From the NCBI RefSeq assembly GCF_004784475.1, contig NZ_SRRT01000006.1:248001-312000 (forward strand): 64,000 bases of DNA. Reading direction: 5' to 3'. Source of the stretch: Streptomyces bauhiniae (lineage in GTDB: Bacteria > Actinomycetota > Actinomycetes > Streptomycetales > Streptomycetaceae). The notes below the pieces were generated by a model that saw only the letters and a program-made list of their open reading frames with translations, had not been told where the DNA came from and searched no databases. Position 1 is the first letter of the stretch. Every line of letters begins with the position of its first letter. Shown here one piece after another: positions 1 to 7,959 of the stretch. The position numbers and the translations under genes are program-made.

Positions 1-422
1 GGCTTGATGTCCCGGTGGACGATGCCGCTGCGGTGGGCGTACTCCAGACCCTGGAGGATGCCGATGGTCATCTCCATCGACCGCTCGGGCAGCAGCTTGC
101 GCCCGGAGTGCAGCAGCTCACGGAGCGTGGAGCCGTCGACGTACTCCATCACGATGTACGGGATCGAGACCCCGTCGATGTAGTCCTCGCCCGTGTCGTA
201 GACCGCGACGATCGCGGGATGGTTGAGCGAGGCGGCAGACTGGGCCTCCCGGCGGAACCGGGCCTGGAAGGACGGATCACGCGCGAGGTCCGCGCGCAGC
301 GTCTTCACCGCCACGGTGCGGCCGAGGCGGGTGTCATGCGCGAGGTAGACCTCTGCCATGCCACCACGGCCGAGTACGTGGCCCAGCTCGTACCGGCCGC
401 CTAGGCGACGCGGCTCTTCCAT
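1..422 (-). CDS. pknB: PknB-type Ser/Thr protein kinase, N-terminal part (runs off left edge)
   Basis: Partial gene: 140 codons from an ATG at 422 leftward, cut at the window edge. The kinase N-lobe is visible: a glycine loop GRGGMAEVY near residue 19, the catalytic Lys in VAVKTL, the hinge IPYIVMEYVDG, and HRDIKP at the very edge. The order kinase-PBP-RodA-PP2C-FHA-FHA matches the mycobacterial pknB/pbpA/rodA/pstP/fhaB/fhaA cluster, so a membrane kinase with extracellular PASTA domains that controls growth and division is likely. The PASTA half is outside the window. No strong ribosome site is seen upstream of this ATG. The family call is firm; PknB versus PknA rests on context. Confidence 0.93.
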   Translation of the reverse strand, partial: MEEPRRLGGRYELGHVLGRGGMAEVYLAHDTRLGRTVAVKTLRADLARDPSFQARFRREAQSAASLNHPAIVAVYDTGEDYIDGVSIPYIVMEYVDGSTLRELLHSGRKLLPERSMEMTIGILQGLEYAHRSGIVHRDIK

Positions 423-538
423 AGCTACTTACCAGCCCTCTCCGTCGGTCCCGCCCGGCACGGGTGTGCGCGGCCGGAGCTTCCGTCCGGGCCTACCGTA
501 CCCGGCTCGCTCTGTGTGACCTGGCCAAGCCGGTAACC

Positions 539-557
539 CGATACCGGACCGGTATCG
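539..557. promoter_or_regulatory. Perfect 19-bp palindrome upstream of the kinase gene
   Basis: CGATACCGG-A-CCGGTATCG, two 9-bp arms around one base, sits in the 170-bp gap between the pbpA stop and the pknB start. It is 116 bp upstream of the kinase ATG. It could be a repressor operator for an internal pknB promoter. There is no T-run, so a terminator is less likely. Confidence 0.4.
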
Positions 558-592
558 CAACGTGCGGCGATGTGAAGGGCACGTGAGCGGGT

Positions 593-2068
593 TCACTTCT
601 TGGAGTTGATGACCGCCTCCATGACGCTCTTCGCGATCGGGGCGGCCAGGCCGCCACCGGAGATGTCGTCGCGCACCGCGTTGTCGTCCTCGATGACCAC
701 GGCGACGGCCACCGGGGAGCTGTGGTCGGGCAGCTTGGCGTAGGAGAGGAACCACGCGTACGGGTTCTCGCTGTTCTCCACACCGTGCTGCGCGGTACCG
801 GTCTTGCCGCCCACCGTCACGCCGTTGATCTGCGCGTTCTTACCGGTGCCGTCCTTGACGACGGTCTCCATCATCGACTGGAGGATCTGCGCGTTGCTGG
901 GCGAGAGCGGCTGGCTCATCTCCTGCGGCTCGCTCTTCTCCACCGGGTCCAGGTTGGAGGACTGCAGCGAGTCGACCATGTAGGGCTTCATCAGCTTGCC
1001 GTCGTTGGCGACCGCGGAGGCGACCATGGCCATCTGGAGCGGGGTGGCCGCGGTGTTGAACTGGCCGATGGAGGACAGCGCGGTCTGCGAGTCGTTCATG
1101 TTCTTCGAGAACACCGAGGCGTTGGCGCGGATCGGCGTGAACTGCTCTTCGTCGAAGCCGAACTTCTTCGCCTCGTCCAGCATCTTCTCGTTGCCGAGGT
1201 CGGCGCCGATCTTGCCGAAGACGGTGTTGCAGGAGTACTGGAGCGCGACCCGCATCGTCGCGTCCTTGCAGGGGATGTTGCCCTCGTTCTTCAGCTCGGT
1301 CTGCGTGCCGGGCATCACCCAGGGCAGCGGGCTGTCGGTCTTCTGGTCGGCCGAGGAGTACTTGCCGTTCTCCAGCGCCGCGGCGGCGGTGACCACCTTG
1401 AAGGTCGAGCCGGGCGGGTAGGTCTCGCGCAGCGCCCGGTTGAGCATCGGGTCGGAGGCGTCGCTCTTCTTCTGCAGCTTCGACCAGGCTGCCGCGTCGC
1501 TGTCACGGGAACCCGCGAAGGACGACGGGTCGTAGGAGGGGTACGAGGCCAGCGCGAGGATCTTGCCGGTGGAGGGCTCCAGCGCGACGACCGCTCCCTT
1601 GCCGCCCTGGTTCTTCAGCCCGGAGTACGCGGCCTTCTGCGCGGCGGAGTTGAGCGTGGTGACGACGTTGCCGCCCTGCTTGGGCTTGCCGGTCAGCATG
1701 TCCAGGGTGTTGCGGAAGAACAGCCGGTCGTCGTTGCCGGTGAGGATGCCGTCGTTGATCTTCTCGAGCTGGGTGCTGTCGAACGCCTGGGAGGAGTACC
1801 CGGTGACCGGCGCCCACATGGGCCCGTTCTTGTACGTGCGCTTGTACTTGTAGTCGCCGGCCTTGGTCTCCACGGAACCGGTTATCGGCTCGCCGTCCAC
1901 GATGATGTCGCCGCGCGGGGCGGCGTAGCGCTCGATGGCGACGCGGCGGTTGTCGCTCGCGGTACGCAGCTCGTCGGCCTTGAGGTACTGGAGCCAGTTG
2001 TCGCGGATCAGCAGGGCCAGCACGAGCAGTCCGCAGAAGATGGCGATGCGGCGCAGGGGCTTGTTCAC
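593..2068 (-). CDS. pbpA: Class B penicillin-binding protein (PbpA type transpeptidase)
   Basis: 491 aa from a GTG at 2068, preceded by GGAAAGG at suitable spacing; a longer open frame exists but its extra residues are not PBP-like. It has an N-terminal membrane anchor (about residues 8-22), then a non-catalytic region, then the transpeptidase domain. The active-site motifs are intact: STFK at 221-224 (nucleophile Ser221), SCN at 279-281 and KTG at 422-424. It cross-links peptidoglycan on the outer face of the membrane. Encoded just after rodA, its presumed glycosyltransferase partner, and before the kinase. Length and motifs fit the actinobacterial PbpA family. Confidence 0.95.
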   Translation of the reverse strand: MNKPLRRIAIFCGLLVLALLIRDNWLQYLKADELRTASDNRRVAIERYAAPRGDIIVDGEPITGSVETKAGDYKYKRTYKNGPMWAPVTGYSSQAFDSTQLEKINDGILTGNDDRLFFRNTLDMLTGKPKQGGNVVTTLNSAAQKAAYSGLKNQGGKGAVVALEPSTGKILALASYPSYDPSSFAGSRDSDAAAWSKLQKKSDASDPMLNRALRETYPPGSTFKVVTAAAALENGKYSSADQKTDSPLPWVMPGTQTELKNEGNIPCKDATMRVALQYSCNTVFGKIGADLGNEKMLDEAKKFGFDEEQFTPIRANASVFSKNMNDSQTALSSIGQFNTAATPLQMAMVASAVANDGKLMKPYMVDSLQSSNLDPVEKSEPQEMSQPLSPSNAQILQSMMETVVKDGTGKNAQINGVTVGGKTGTAQHGVENSENPYAWFLSYAKLPDHSSPVAVAVVIEDDNAVRDDISGGGLAAPIAKSVMEAVINSKK

Positions 2069-2198
2069 GTCCGGCCTTTCCACGAGCTGACAGGGGCGCC
2101 TGTCGCTTCGGTCTCTCGGTGTCGCTGGGGCTGGCCCCCGTCCTTGGCCGCCCACAGTCTAGAGGCACGGCCTGTGGACGCGGACGCTCCGGATGCCC

Positions 2199-2235
2199 GG
2201 CGACGGGACCCGCCCTGGGGTACGGTCCCGCCGCC
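2199..2235 (-). terminator. GC-rich hairpin in the rodA-pbpA spacer
   Basis: On the minus strand GGGACC and GGTCCC arms, extended by flanking GGCG/CGCC, form a stem in the 175-bp gap after the rodA stop. It could attenuate transcription between rodA and pbpA or stabilise the upstream message. There is no U-tract, so the function is uncertain. Confidence 0.3.
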
Positions 2236-2243
2236 CGCCGTGC

Positions 2244-3713
2244 TCACTGCGGGTCGGGCCCGGTGGTGCCGGGCCGCACGATCTGCGTCATCTCGGCGTC
2301 GGGGTTGGCGGCCGGGGTGGGTGCCGGGCGCCGGGCGGTGTCGCTGATGCGGATCAGGATGCCGATGAGCGCCCAGTTGGCGATGACGGACGAACCGCCG
2401 TACGCGAGGAAGGGCATCGTCATACCGGTCAGCGGGATGAGGCCCATCACACCGCCGGCGACGACGAACACCTGGAGGGCGAAGGCGCCGGAGAGGCCGA
2501 TGGCGAGCAGCTTGCCGAACGGGTCGCGGGCGGCCAGCGCGGTACGCACACCGCGCTCGGCGACCAGGCCGTAGATCAGCAGGATCGCCATGATGCCGGC
2601 GAGACCCAGCTCCTCGCCGTACGTGGCGAGGATGAAGTCGGAGTTGGCGGCGAAGCCGATCAGCTCGGAGTGGCCCTGGCCCCAGCCGGTGCCGAGGGTG
2701 CCGCCGGAGCCGAACGCCCAGAGCGCCTGCATGGCCTGCTCGGAGTGGATGATGCCGTCCTGGATGCCGGACCGGCTGGCCTTGAACTCGCCCATCGGGT
2801 CGAGCCACGCCTGGACACGGGTCTGCACGTGCGGCTCGAAGCTGGCGACGCCGACCGCGCCGGCCGCCGACATCAGCAGACCGAAGACGATCCAGCTCGT
2901 CCGCTCGGTGGCCACGTACAGCATGATCACGAACATGCCGAAGAACAGCAGCGAGGTACCGAGGTCGGTCTCGAAGACCAGGATCAGGATCGAGATGAAC
3001 CAGACGACCAGGATCGGGCCGAGGTCGCGGCCGCGCGGCAGGTAGAGACCCATGAAGCGGCGGCTGGCGAGCGCGAGCGCGTCCCGCTTGACCATCAGAT
3101 AGCCGGCGAAGAAGACCGCGAGCACGATCTTGGCGAACTCACCGGGCTGGATGGTGAAGCTGCCGATCTGAATCCAGATCTTGGCGCCGTAGACGTCCGC
3201 GCCGAGGCCGGGGACCAGGGGGAGCAGCAGCAGGAACAGCGCGACCACCATGGAGATGTAGGTGTAGCGCTGGAGCGTGCGGTGGTCCTTGAGGAAGATC
3301 AGCACGACCACGAAGAGCGCGATGCCCAGGGCCGTGTAGATGAGCTGGTTGGTCGCCTTGTCGCCGGCCGCGTGCATGGCCTGGAGCCGCTTCGACTGGT
3401 CCAGGCGCCAGATCGCCACCAGACCCAGCCCGTTGAGCAGGGTGGCCAGCGGCAGCAGCAGCGGGTCGGCGTACGGCGCGAACTTGCGCACCGCGAGGTG
3501 GGCGACGCCCGCCAGCAGGCCGAGGCCCAGGCCGTAGCCGAGCAGGCCCGCGGGGACCTGGTCGTTGAGGGCCAGGCCCACGTTGGCGTAGGCGAACACC
3601 GGGATGGCCACGGCGAAGATCAGCAGGGCCAGCTCGGTGTTGCGGCGGCTCGGCGCACCGATCGAGCCGATCGTGGACGTGTGGTGCGTCGGCGTGTTGG
3701 TAGTACTGCTCAT
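2244..3713 (-). CDS. rodA: FtsW/RodA/SpoVE (SEDS) peptidoglycan glycosyltransferase
   Basis: 489 aa, ATG at 3713. About ten or more hydrophobic segments span the protein, and the SEDS signatures are visible: the loop with KIWIQIGSFTIQPGEFAKI near residues 180-198, and GLIPLTGMTMPFLAYGGSS near the C-terminus. SEDS proteins polymerise lipid II and work with a class B PBP, here the next gene, pbpA. The stop is 175 bp before pbpA and the start is 27 bp after the PP2C stop, consistent with one operon. The choice of RodA over FtsW comes from the pknB-cluster context; a sporulation- or growth-specific role cannot be decided from sequence. Confidence 0.93.
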   Translation of the reverse strand: MSSTTNTPTHHTSTIGSIGAPSRRNTELALLIFAVAIPVFAYANVGLALNDQVPAGLLGYGLGLGLLAGVAHLAVRKFAPYADPLLLPLATLLNGLGLVAIWRLDQSKRLQAMHAAGDKATNQLIYTALGIALFVVVLIFLKDHRTLQRYTYISMVVALFLLLLPLVPGLGADVYGAKIWIQIGSFTIQPGEFAKIVLAVFFAGYLMVKRDALALASRRFMGLYLPRGRDLGPILVVWFISILILVFETDLGTSLLFFGMFVIMLYVATERTSWIVFGLLMSAAGAVGVASFEPHVQTRVQAWLDPMGEFKASRSGIQDGIIHSEQAMQALWAFGSGGTLGTGWGQGHSELIGFAANSDFILATYGEELGLAGIMAILLIYGLVAERGVRTALAARDPFGKLLAIGLSGAFALQVFVVAGGVMGLIPLTGMTMPFLAYGGSSVIANWALIGILIRISDTARRPAPTPAANPDAEMTQIVRPGTTGPDPQ

Positions 3714-3740
3714 CGTGTGACGGGGCCTCTCACGGCTTGC

Positions 3741-5294
3741 CTACTGCTTGCCGCACTGATCGGCGACCTTCTGCTCATCCTCGGAGAGGCTGGGGCCGGG
3801 CCGGGGAGTGGCGGACGCGGTCGGGGACTTCGAGGGCGACGCCGGCGACTTCGACCCGGAGGCCGAGGGGTCCGGCGAGGGGCTGGCCTTGGTGAAGGCG
3901 GTCTTGGTGGCACCGGTGGTGCCGCCGGTCGCGCCCTGGCCCGTCTTGGAGTTCTGCTGCTCGCGCTCGGCGGCGGTGCGCTCGGCCTGCTTGCGGCAGG
4001 CGGACGCCTGCACGGAGAGCGCCTGCACCTTGGAGCGGGCCTGGGACAGACCGCCCGCCACCACGATCGTGTTCTTGACCTGCTTCTGCTGGTACGACGG
4101 CAGGTACTTGAGTTCGATCTCGGGGTGGTCCTGCTGGACCTTGGACAGCGAGACCCAGGCGAGGTCCTGGCTGATGCCCCGGTAGACCGCGATGTGCTCG
4201 CCGTTGACCCCGACGTAGTACTGGGTCTGGGTCCAGCGCCAGCCGCCGTAGACGGCGCCGCCGATCACGGCGAGGGCCAGCGCGCTCCAGAGGGAACGCT
4301 TCAGCCAGCGGCGGCCCTTGCGGGGCTTGGTGAAGTCCTCCTCGGAGTACTCGCCGAAGCTGCCCTCGGGGGCGTATTCCTCGGTGTCACCGGAGGGCCC
4401 GCCGTGCCGCCCGCCGCCGGACTGCCTGCGGCCCTGGCGGCCGAGGTGCGAGGCGCGGCCGGCCGGGGTCTGCATGATGCCGTTGTCGTGGTTCAGGTGG
4501 TGCTGGTTCTCGGCCACGGCGCCGACCACGACCGGGGTGTCGGAGAGCTGCCCGGCGAGAGTGTCGCCGGTCTCCAGGTCGAGCACGTCGGCGACGATCA
4601 CCGTGATGTTGTCGGGGCCGCCGCCGCGCAGCGCGAGCTGGATCAGCTCCTGCACGGTCTCCTGCGGGCCCTGGTAGCTGGCGAGCGCCTCCTCCATCGT
4701 CTGGTGGGAGACGACACCGGAGAGCCCGTCGGAGCAGATCAGGTAGCGGTCGCCGGCGCGGACCTCGCGGATGGAGAGGTCGGGCTCGACGTGGTCGCCG
4801 CTGCCGAGGGCGCGCATCAGCAGGGCGCGCTGCGGGTGGGCGCCGGCCTCCTCCTCGGTGATCCGGCCCTCGTCGACCAGGCGCTGCACCCAGGTGTGGT
4901 CCTGGGTGATCTGGCTGAGCATGCCGTCGCGCAGCAGGTAGGCGCGCGAGTCGCCGACGTGCACGAGGCCGAGCCGCTGGCCGGTCCACAGCAGCGCGGT
5001 GAGGGTGGTCCCCATGCCTTCGAGCTGGGGGTCCTCCTCGACCATGGAGCGCAGTTGTTCGTTGGCGCGGCGCACGGCGGTGCCGAGCGAGGTGAGGATG
5101 TCGGAGCCGGGCACGTCGTCGTCGAGCGTGACCAGGGTGGAGATGACCTCCGAGGAGGCGACCTCACCGGCGGCCTGGCCGCCCATGCCGTCGGCGATGG
5201 CGAGCAGGCGCGGACCGGCGTAACCGGAGTCCTCGTTGCCCTCCCGGATCATGCCCTTGTGCGATCCGGCGGCGAAGCGCAGTGACAGGCTCAT
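3741..5294 (-). CDS. pstP: Membrane PP2C-family Ser/Thr phosphatase (PstP type)
   Basis: 517 aa. The chosen start is the ATG at 5294 behind GCGAGGTG; an upstream in-frame start would add 19 residues that do not look conserved. The PP2C domain covers about residues 1-240 with the metal-binding motifs NEDSGY (20-25), DGMGG (35-39), HVGDSRAYLLRDG (112-124), CSDGLSG (187-193) and GGPDNITVI (225-233). A basic linker, one membrane helix (about 334-352) and an extracytoplasmic region ending in a Ser/Pro/Lys-rich tail follow. It should dephosphorylate targets of the neighbouring kinase and the FHA-bound phosphoproteins. Confidence 0.94.
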   Translation of the reverse strand: MSLSLRFAAGSHKGMIREGNEDSGYAGPRLLAIADGMGGQAAGEVASSEVISTLVTLDDDVPGSDILTSLGTAVRRANEQLRSMVEEDPQLEGMGTTLTALLWTGQRLGLVHVGDSRAYLLRDGMLSQITQDHTWVQRLVDEGRITEEEAGAHPQRALLMRALGSGDHVEPDLSIREVRAGDRYLICSDGLSGVVSHQTMEEALASYQGPQETVQELIQLALRGGGPDNITVIVADVLDLETGDTLAGQLSDTPVVVGAVAENQHHLNHDNGIMQTPAGRASHLGRQGRRQSGGGRHGGPSGDTEEYAPEGSFGEYSEEDFTKPRKGRRWLKRSLWSALALAVIGGAVYGGWRWTQTQYYVGVNGEHIAVYRGISQDLAWVSLSKVQQDHPEIELKYLPSYQQKQVKNTIVVAGGLSQARSKVQALSVQASACRKQAERTAAEREQQNSKTGQGATGGTTGATKTAFTKASPSPDPSASGSKSPASPSKSPTASATPRPGPSLSEDEQKVADQCGKQ

Positions 5295-5435
5295 GCGCAC
5301 CTCGCCAGTCGGCTCCGGGTACAGCCGGTCGTGTCGAGCCACACTGCCCACCCTCCGGTCGGGAGCGCGCCGGGGACCGGATTGCGGTCCGCCGCCGCGT
5401 GCTCGCTCCGCTCGCGCTCATTCATTGGTGTAGCA

Positions 5436-5972
5436 CTACTTCCGCAGCTCGATGACGGTCTTGCCGATGCGGATCGCCCCGCCCAGCGGGACCGGCGTCG
5501 GGGTCGTCAGCCGGGACCGGTCCAGGTAGGTGCCGTTGGTGGAACCGAGGTCCTCCACGATCCACTGGCCGTCGCGGTCGGGGTAGATCCTGGCATGCCT
5601 GCTGGAGGCGTAGTCGTCGTCCAGCACGATCGTGGAGTCGTGCGCGCGGCCCAGGGTGATGGTCTGGCCCTGGAGCGCCACGGTGGTCCCGGCGAGGGTG
5701 CCCTCGGTGACGACGAGCTTGCTGGGCGCGTTGCGCCGCTGGCGGCCGCCGCCGCTCTGCTGGGCCCGCTGTCCGCGCTGGCCGCGCTGTTGCGGGGGCG
5801 CGGACTGCTGCCGGGCGGCGGCCTGCGGTCGCTGGGCCTCCCGGCGCGCTCCGCGCTGTGTGACACGCGTACCGAACAGATCGCTGCGGATGACCTGCAC
5901 GGCCACGATCACGAACAGCCACAGTACGGCCAGGAAACCCAGCCGCATGACCGTGAGGGTCAGCTCTGACAT
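5436..5972 (-). CDS. fhaB: Membrane-anchored FHA-domain protein (FhaB/FipA type)
   Basis: 178 aa, ATG at 5972. Residues about 9-29 form one membrane helix, followed by a Gln/Arg-rich linker and a C-terminal FHA domain (about 95-178) with GRAHDSTIVLDD, SSRHARI and GSTNGTYL. FHA domains bind phosphothreonine, so this protein probably brings kinase substrates to the wall machinery. The start lies only 10 bp after the fhaA stop. The 141-bp gap to the phosphatase gene is the largest inside this part of the operon. The mycobacterial equivalent is FhaB/FipA; that equivalence is inferred from the shared order. Confidence 0.9.
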   Translation of the reverse strand: MSELTLTVMRLGFLAVLWLFVIVAVQVIRSDLFGTRVTQRGARREAQRPQAAARQQSAPPQQRGQRGQRAQQSGGGRQRRNAPSKLVVTEGTLAGTTVALQGQTITLGRAHDSTIVLDDDYASSRHARIYPDRDGQWIVEDLGSTNGTYLDRSRLTTPTPVPLGGAIRIGKTVIELRK

Positions 5973-5982
5973 TGCCCCCGCT

Positions 5983-6837
5983 TCACCCTTCGGCTTGCCT
6001 ATAGATAACGGTGGTGCTGCCCACGACGATCCGCGAGCCGTCGCGGAGCGTAGCGCGGGTGGTGTGCTGCCCGTCCACCACGATGCCGTTGGTGGACCCG
6101 AGGTCCTGGATCGTCGAGGGCGTGCCGGTGCGGATCTCGCAGTGCCTGCGGGAGACGCCGGGGTCGTCGATCCGTACGTCCGCCTCGGTGCTGCGGCCCA
6201 TGACCAGGGTCGGGCGGGAGATCTGGTGGCGGGTGCCGTTGACCTCGATCCAGTACCGGGTCGCGGCGCCGCCCATCGGGGCGGCCGCGGGGCGCTGGGT
6301 GGCGGGCTGGGGGTAGCCGTAGCCGCCGGGCCGGGCGCCGGGGGGCGGCGCGGACGGCATCGGGGGGGCTCCGGCGGGCGGGTAGCCGTATCCGCCCTGG
6401 GGGGCCTGGGGTGCCGCGGGGCCCGGACCGCCGACGTGCGGGGCCTGGGGTTCCTGGCTGCTGGAGGAGGCGAGGGTGCGGCTGCGCACCCGGTACAGAC
6501 CGGTGTCCAGGTCGGGGGCCTTCTCCAGGGTGACCTTGATCGGCCCCATGAAGGTGTAGCGCTGCTGCTTGGCGTAGTCGCGCACCATTCCGGCCAGCTC
6601 GTCACCGAGCTGTCCGGAGTAGGGGCTGAGCCGCTCGTGGTCGGGCGTGCTCAGCTCCACGATGAAGTCGTTGGGCACGACGGTCCGGTCGCGGTTCCAG
6701 ATCGTCGCGTTGTTGTCGCACTCCCGCTGGAGCGCGCCGGCGATCTCCACCGGCTGGACCTCGGACTTGAACACCTTGGCGAAGGTGCCGTTGACCAGAC
6801 CTTCGAGACGCTGCTCGAATTTCTTCAGGACTCCCAT
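5983..6837 (-). CDS. fhaA: FhaA-like protein: DUF3662 domain plus C-terminal FHA domain
   Basis: 284 aa from the ATG at 6837, which has a near-perfect ribosome site (GGAGGAGG, about 6 bp away). The N-terminal DUF3662 region (about 1-120) contains RLEGLVNGTFAKVFKSEV and NDFIVELS. A Gly/Pro/Tyr-rich linker follows, then the FHA domain (about 200-284) with MGRSTEADVRIDD, SRRHCEI and GSTNGIVVDG. In mycobacteria FhaA interacts with the flippase MviN and the Pkn kinases. It is the first gene of the leftward cell-wall signalling operon; a much longer open frame upstream has no coding character. Confidence 0.92.
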   Translation of the reverse strand: MGVLKKFEQRLEGLVNGTFAKVFKSEVQPVEIAGALQRECDNNATIWNRDRTVVPNDFIVELSTPDHERLSPYSGQLGDELAGMVRDYAKQQRYTFMGPIKVTLEKAPDLDTGLYRVRSRTLASSSSQEPQAPHVGGPGPAAPQAPQGGYGYPPAGAPPMPSAPPPGARPGGYGYPQPATQRPAAAPMGGAATRYWIEVNGTRHQISRPTLVMGRSTEADVRIDDPGVSRRHCEIRTGTPSTIQDLGSTNGIVVDGQHTTRATLRDGSRIVVGSTTVIYRQAEG

Positions 6838-7276
6838 GGGGCACCTCCTCCGTCGCTGCCGTTCTGCCGTGCCGTGCTCGGCGCGGCAGCCTCGCCGGTA
6901 CTGCTCACTGATCGTATCTACGCGCCCGGCAATCAGCCGGTTCCCCCAGCGGACCCCCTTCGAACTCCTTCGGAGGAGGATCGTAGAGGTGGTCCCGGTC
7001 CAGTGTCCCGCACCCGGCGTCCGGTCCGGTCCCCCTGTGGATGAGATGGCCGGGACCGGTACGAGGTTGATACGTGAACAGCTTTGTCCACAGGGGCGGG
7101 GGTTGCGGGAGGTCCCGGCGGGGCCGCCGTGCGGTGCGGGTTCTCGGGCGCGGCGGGGCAGATGGCCTGGTGGGGGGCCTGGGGAAGGGATGTGATTCCA
7201 CCCCGTGCGCCGTGCTAATGTTCTGCATGTCGGAAGGGGCCAGCCCGCAAGGGCCGAACCGGAAGACACACCCAAT
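6838..7276. other. 439-bp intergenic region between fhaA and tRNA-Leu (divergent control region)
   Basis: No gene is seen. It must hold the promoters for the leftward fhaA operon and the rightward tRNA. Recognisable parts are one exact TTGTCCACA nonamer (7084-7092) and a facing near-match (7036-7044), whose flanks form a 10-bp inverted repeat CCCCTGTGGA/TCCACAGGGG. A TACGAT hexamer lies on the minus strand near 6913-6918, but I could not pair it with a convincing -35 box. Confidence 0.5.
7032..7096. promoter_or_regulatory. Pair of facing DnaA-box-like nonamers
   Basis: TTGTCCACA at 7084-7092 is an exact Streptomyces DnaA-box consensus. TGTGGATGA at 7036-7044 is a near match on the other strand. 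Their flanks give a 10-bp inverted repeat, CCCCTGTGGA (7032-7041) and TCCACAGGGG (7087-7096), 45 bp apart. DnaA binding is inferred. Confidence 0.45.
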
Positions 7277-7363
7277 GCGCGGGTGGCGGAATAGGCAGAC
7301 GCGCTGGATTCAGGTTCCAGTGCCCGAAAGGGCGTGGGGGTTCAACTCCCCCCTCGCGCACCA
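7277..7363 (+). tRNA. tRNA-Leu (anticodon CAG)
   Basis: An 87-nt class II tRNA. The acceptor stem GCGCGGG pairs with CTCGCGC (one G-U), with discriminator A and an encoded CCA. The anticodon arm CTGGA-TTCAGGT-TCCAG gives CAG. The variable arm is TGCCCGAAAGGGCG and the T arm is GGGGGTTCAACTCCCCC. Its place beside the FHA/PknB cluster is shared with other actinobacteria. Confidence 0.97.
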
Positions 7364-7368
7364 GTCCC

Positions 7369-7401
7369 AAGTGGGCGGCATCGTTCAGATGCCGCCCACT
7401 T
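7369..7401 (+). terminator. tRNA-Leu terminator
   Basis: A perfect 13-bp stem AAGTGGGCGGCAT / ATGCCGCCCACTT with a 7-nt loop, starting six bases after the tRNA 3' end. No long U-tract follows, as is usual in Streptomyces. I see no gene from here to 7552. Confidence 0.85.
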
Positions 7402-7552
7402 CGGCGTTTCCGGGGTCGCTCGGGGCTTGGGCCTGGGGGTGGCCGTCTGTGAGGAAGGTCTCAGGCGGCGGAAGCGTCGCGGGGGTCCCTTTCAACGGAG
7501 TTGGCGAAGAGTGCCCGGCGGCCGGGGCCATCTGCGCCGGACCGCCTCGGGG

Positions 7553-7957
7553 TTACGGGGTCCGCGGGGACTCGAGGTCCCGCAGGGCCTCTTCCAGCCA
7601 GGCGCGTTCCGCCCGCTGGGCCGCCCTGGCCATGACCAGCATCCCCTTGCGGTACGGGTCGGGCTCGTCGGCGATGCGTACCGGGGTCCCCGCGCGCGTG
7701 AAGAACCCGGCCGGCCGGGTCAGGAAGTCCAGGCGCCGGCGCAGTACCGCAGCCCGCCGCCCGGGGTCGGGCACCTGGCTGAGGAAGGCCAGCAGCGTGA
7801 AGAACGCGCCGCCGTCCGTGATCTCGCTCTCCTTCGGCTCGCTCAGCCTGCGCAGCAGCTCCGCCCGGCCGGACGGCGTGATCCGCAGCACCTGTCGCTG
7901 AGGAGCGCTGTCGCCGGGCTCCGCCTCCTTGACCGGGCCCTCGTCGAAAGGTGTGGC
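7553..7957 (-). pseudogene. Truncated PadR-family regulator remnant
   Basis: An open frame from GTG 7891 gives 112 aa (VLRITPSGRAELLRRL onward) ending at TAA 7553. It looks like the last part of the winged helix plus the helical C-terminal domain of a PadR-family repressor. The same frame stays readable upstream to about 7957 with the wing-like text DEGPVKEAEPGDSAPQRQVL, but the recognition-helix region expected before it is absent. That DNA is instead the start of the divergent MATE gene. So the DNA-binding half appears deleted and the remnant is probably non-functional. A short expressed protein cannot be excluded. Confidence 0.55.
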
Positions 7958-7959
7958 CG

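Noticed and set aside
2193-5285. A 1030-codon open frame on the plus strand opposite rodA and the phosphatase gene
   Set aside because: It is antisense to two well-supported genes. Its composition (long Asp/Glu/Arg/Gly/His runs, no domain) is typical of shadow frames in very GC-rich DNA.
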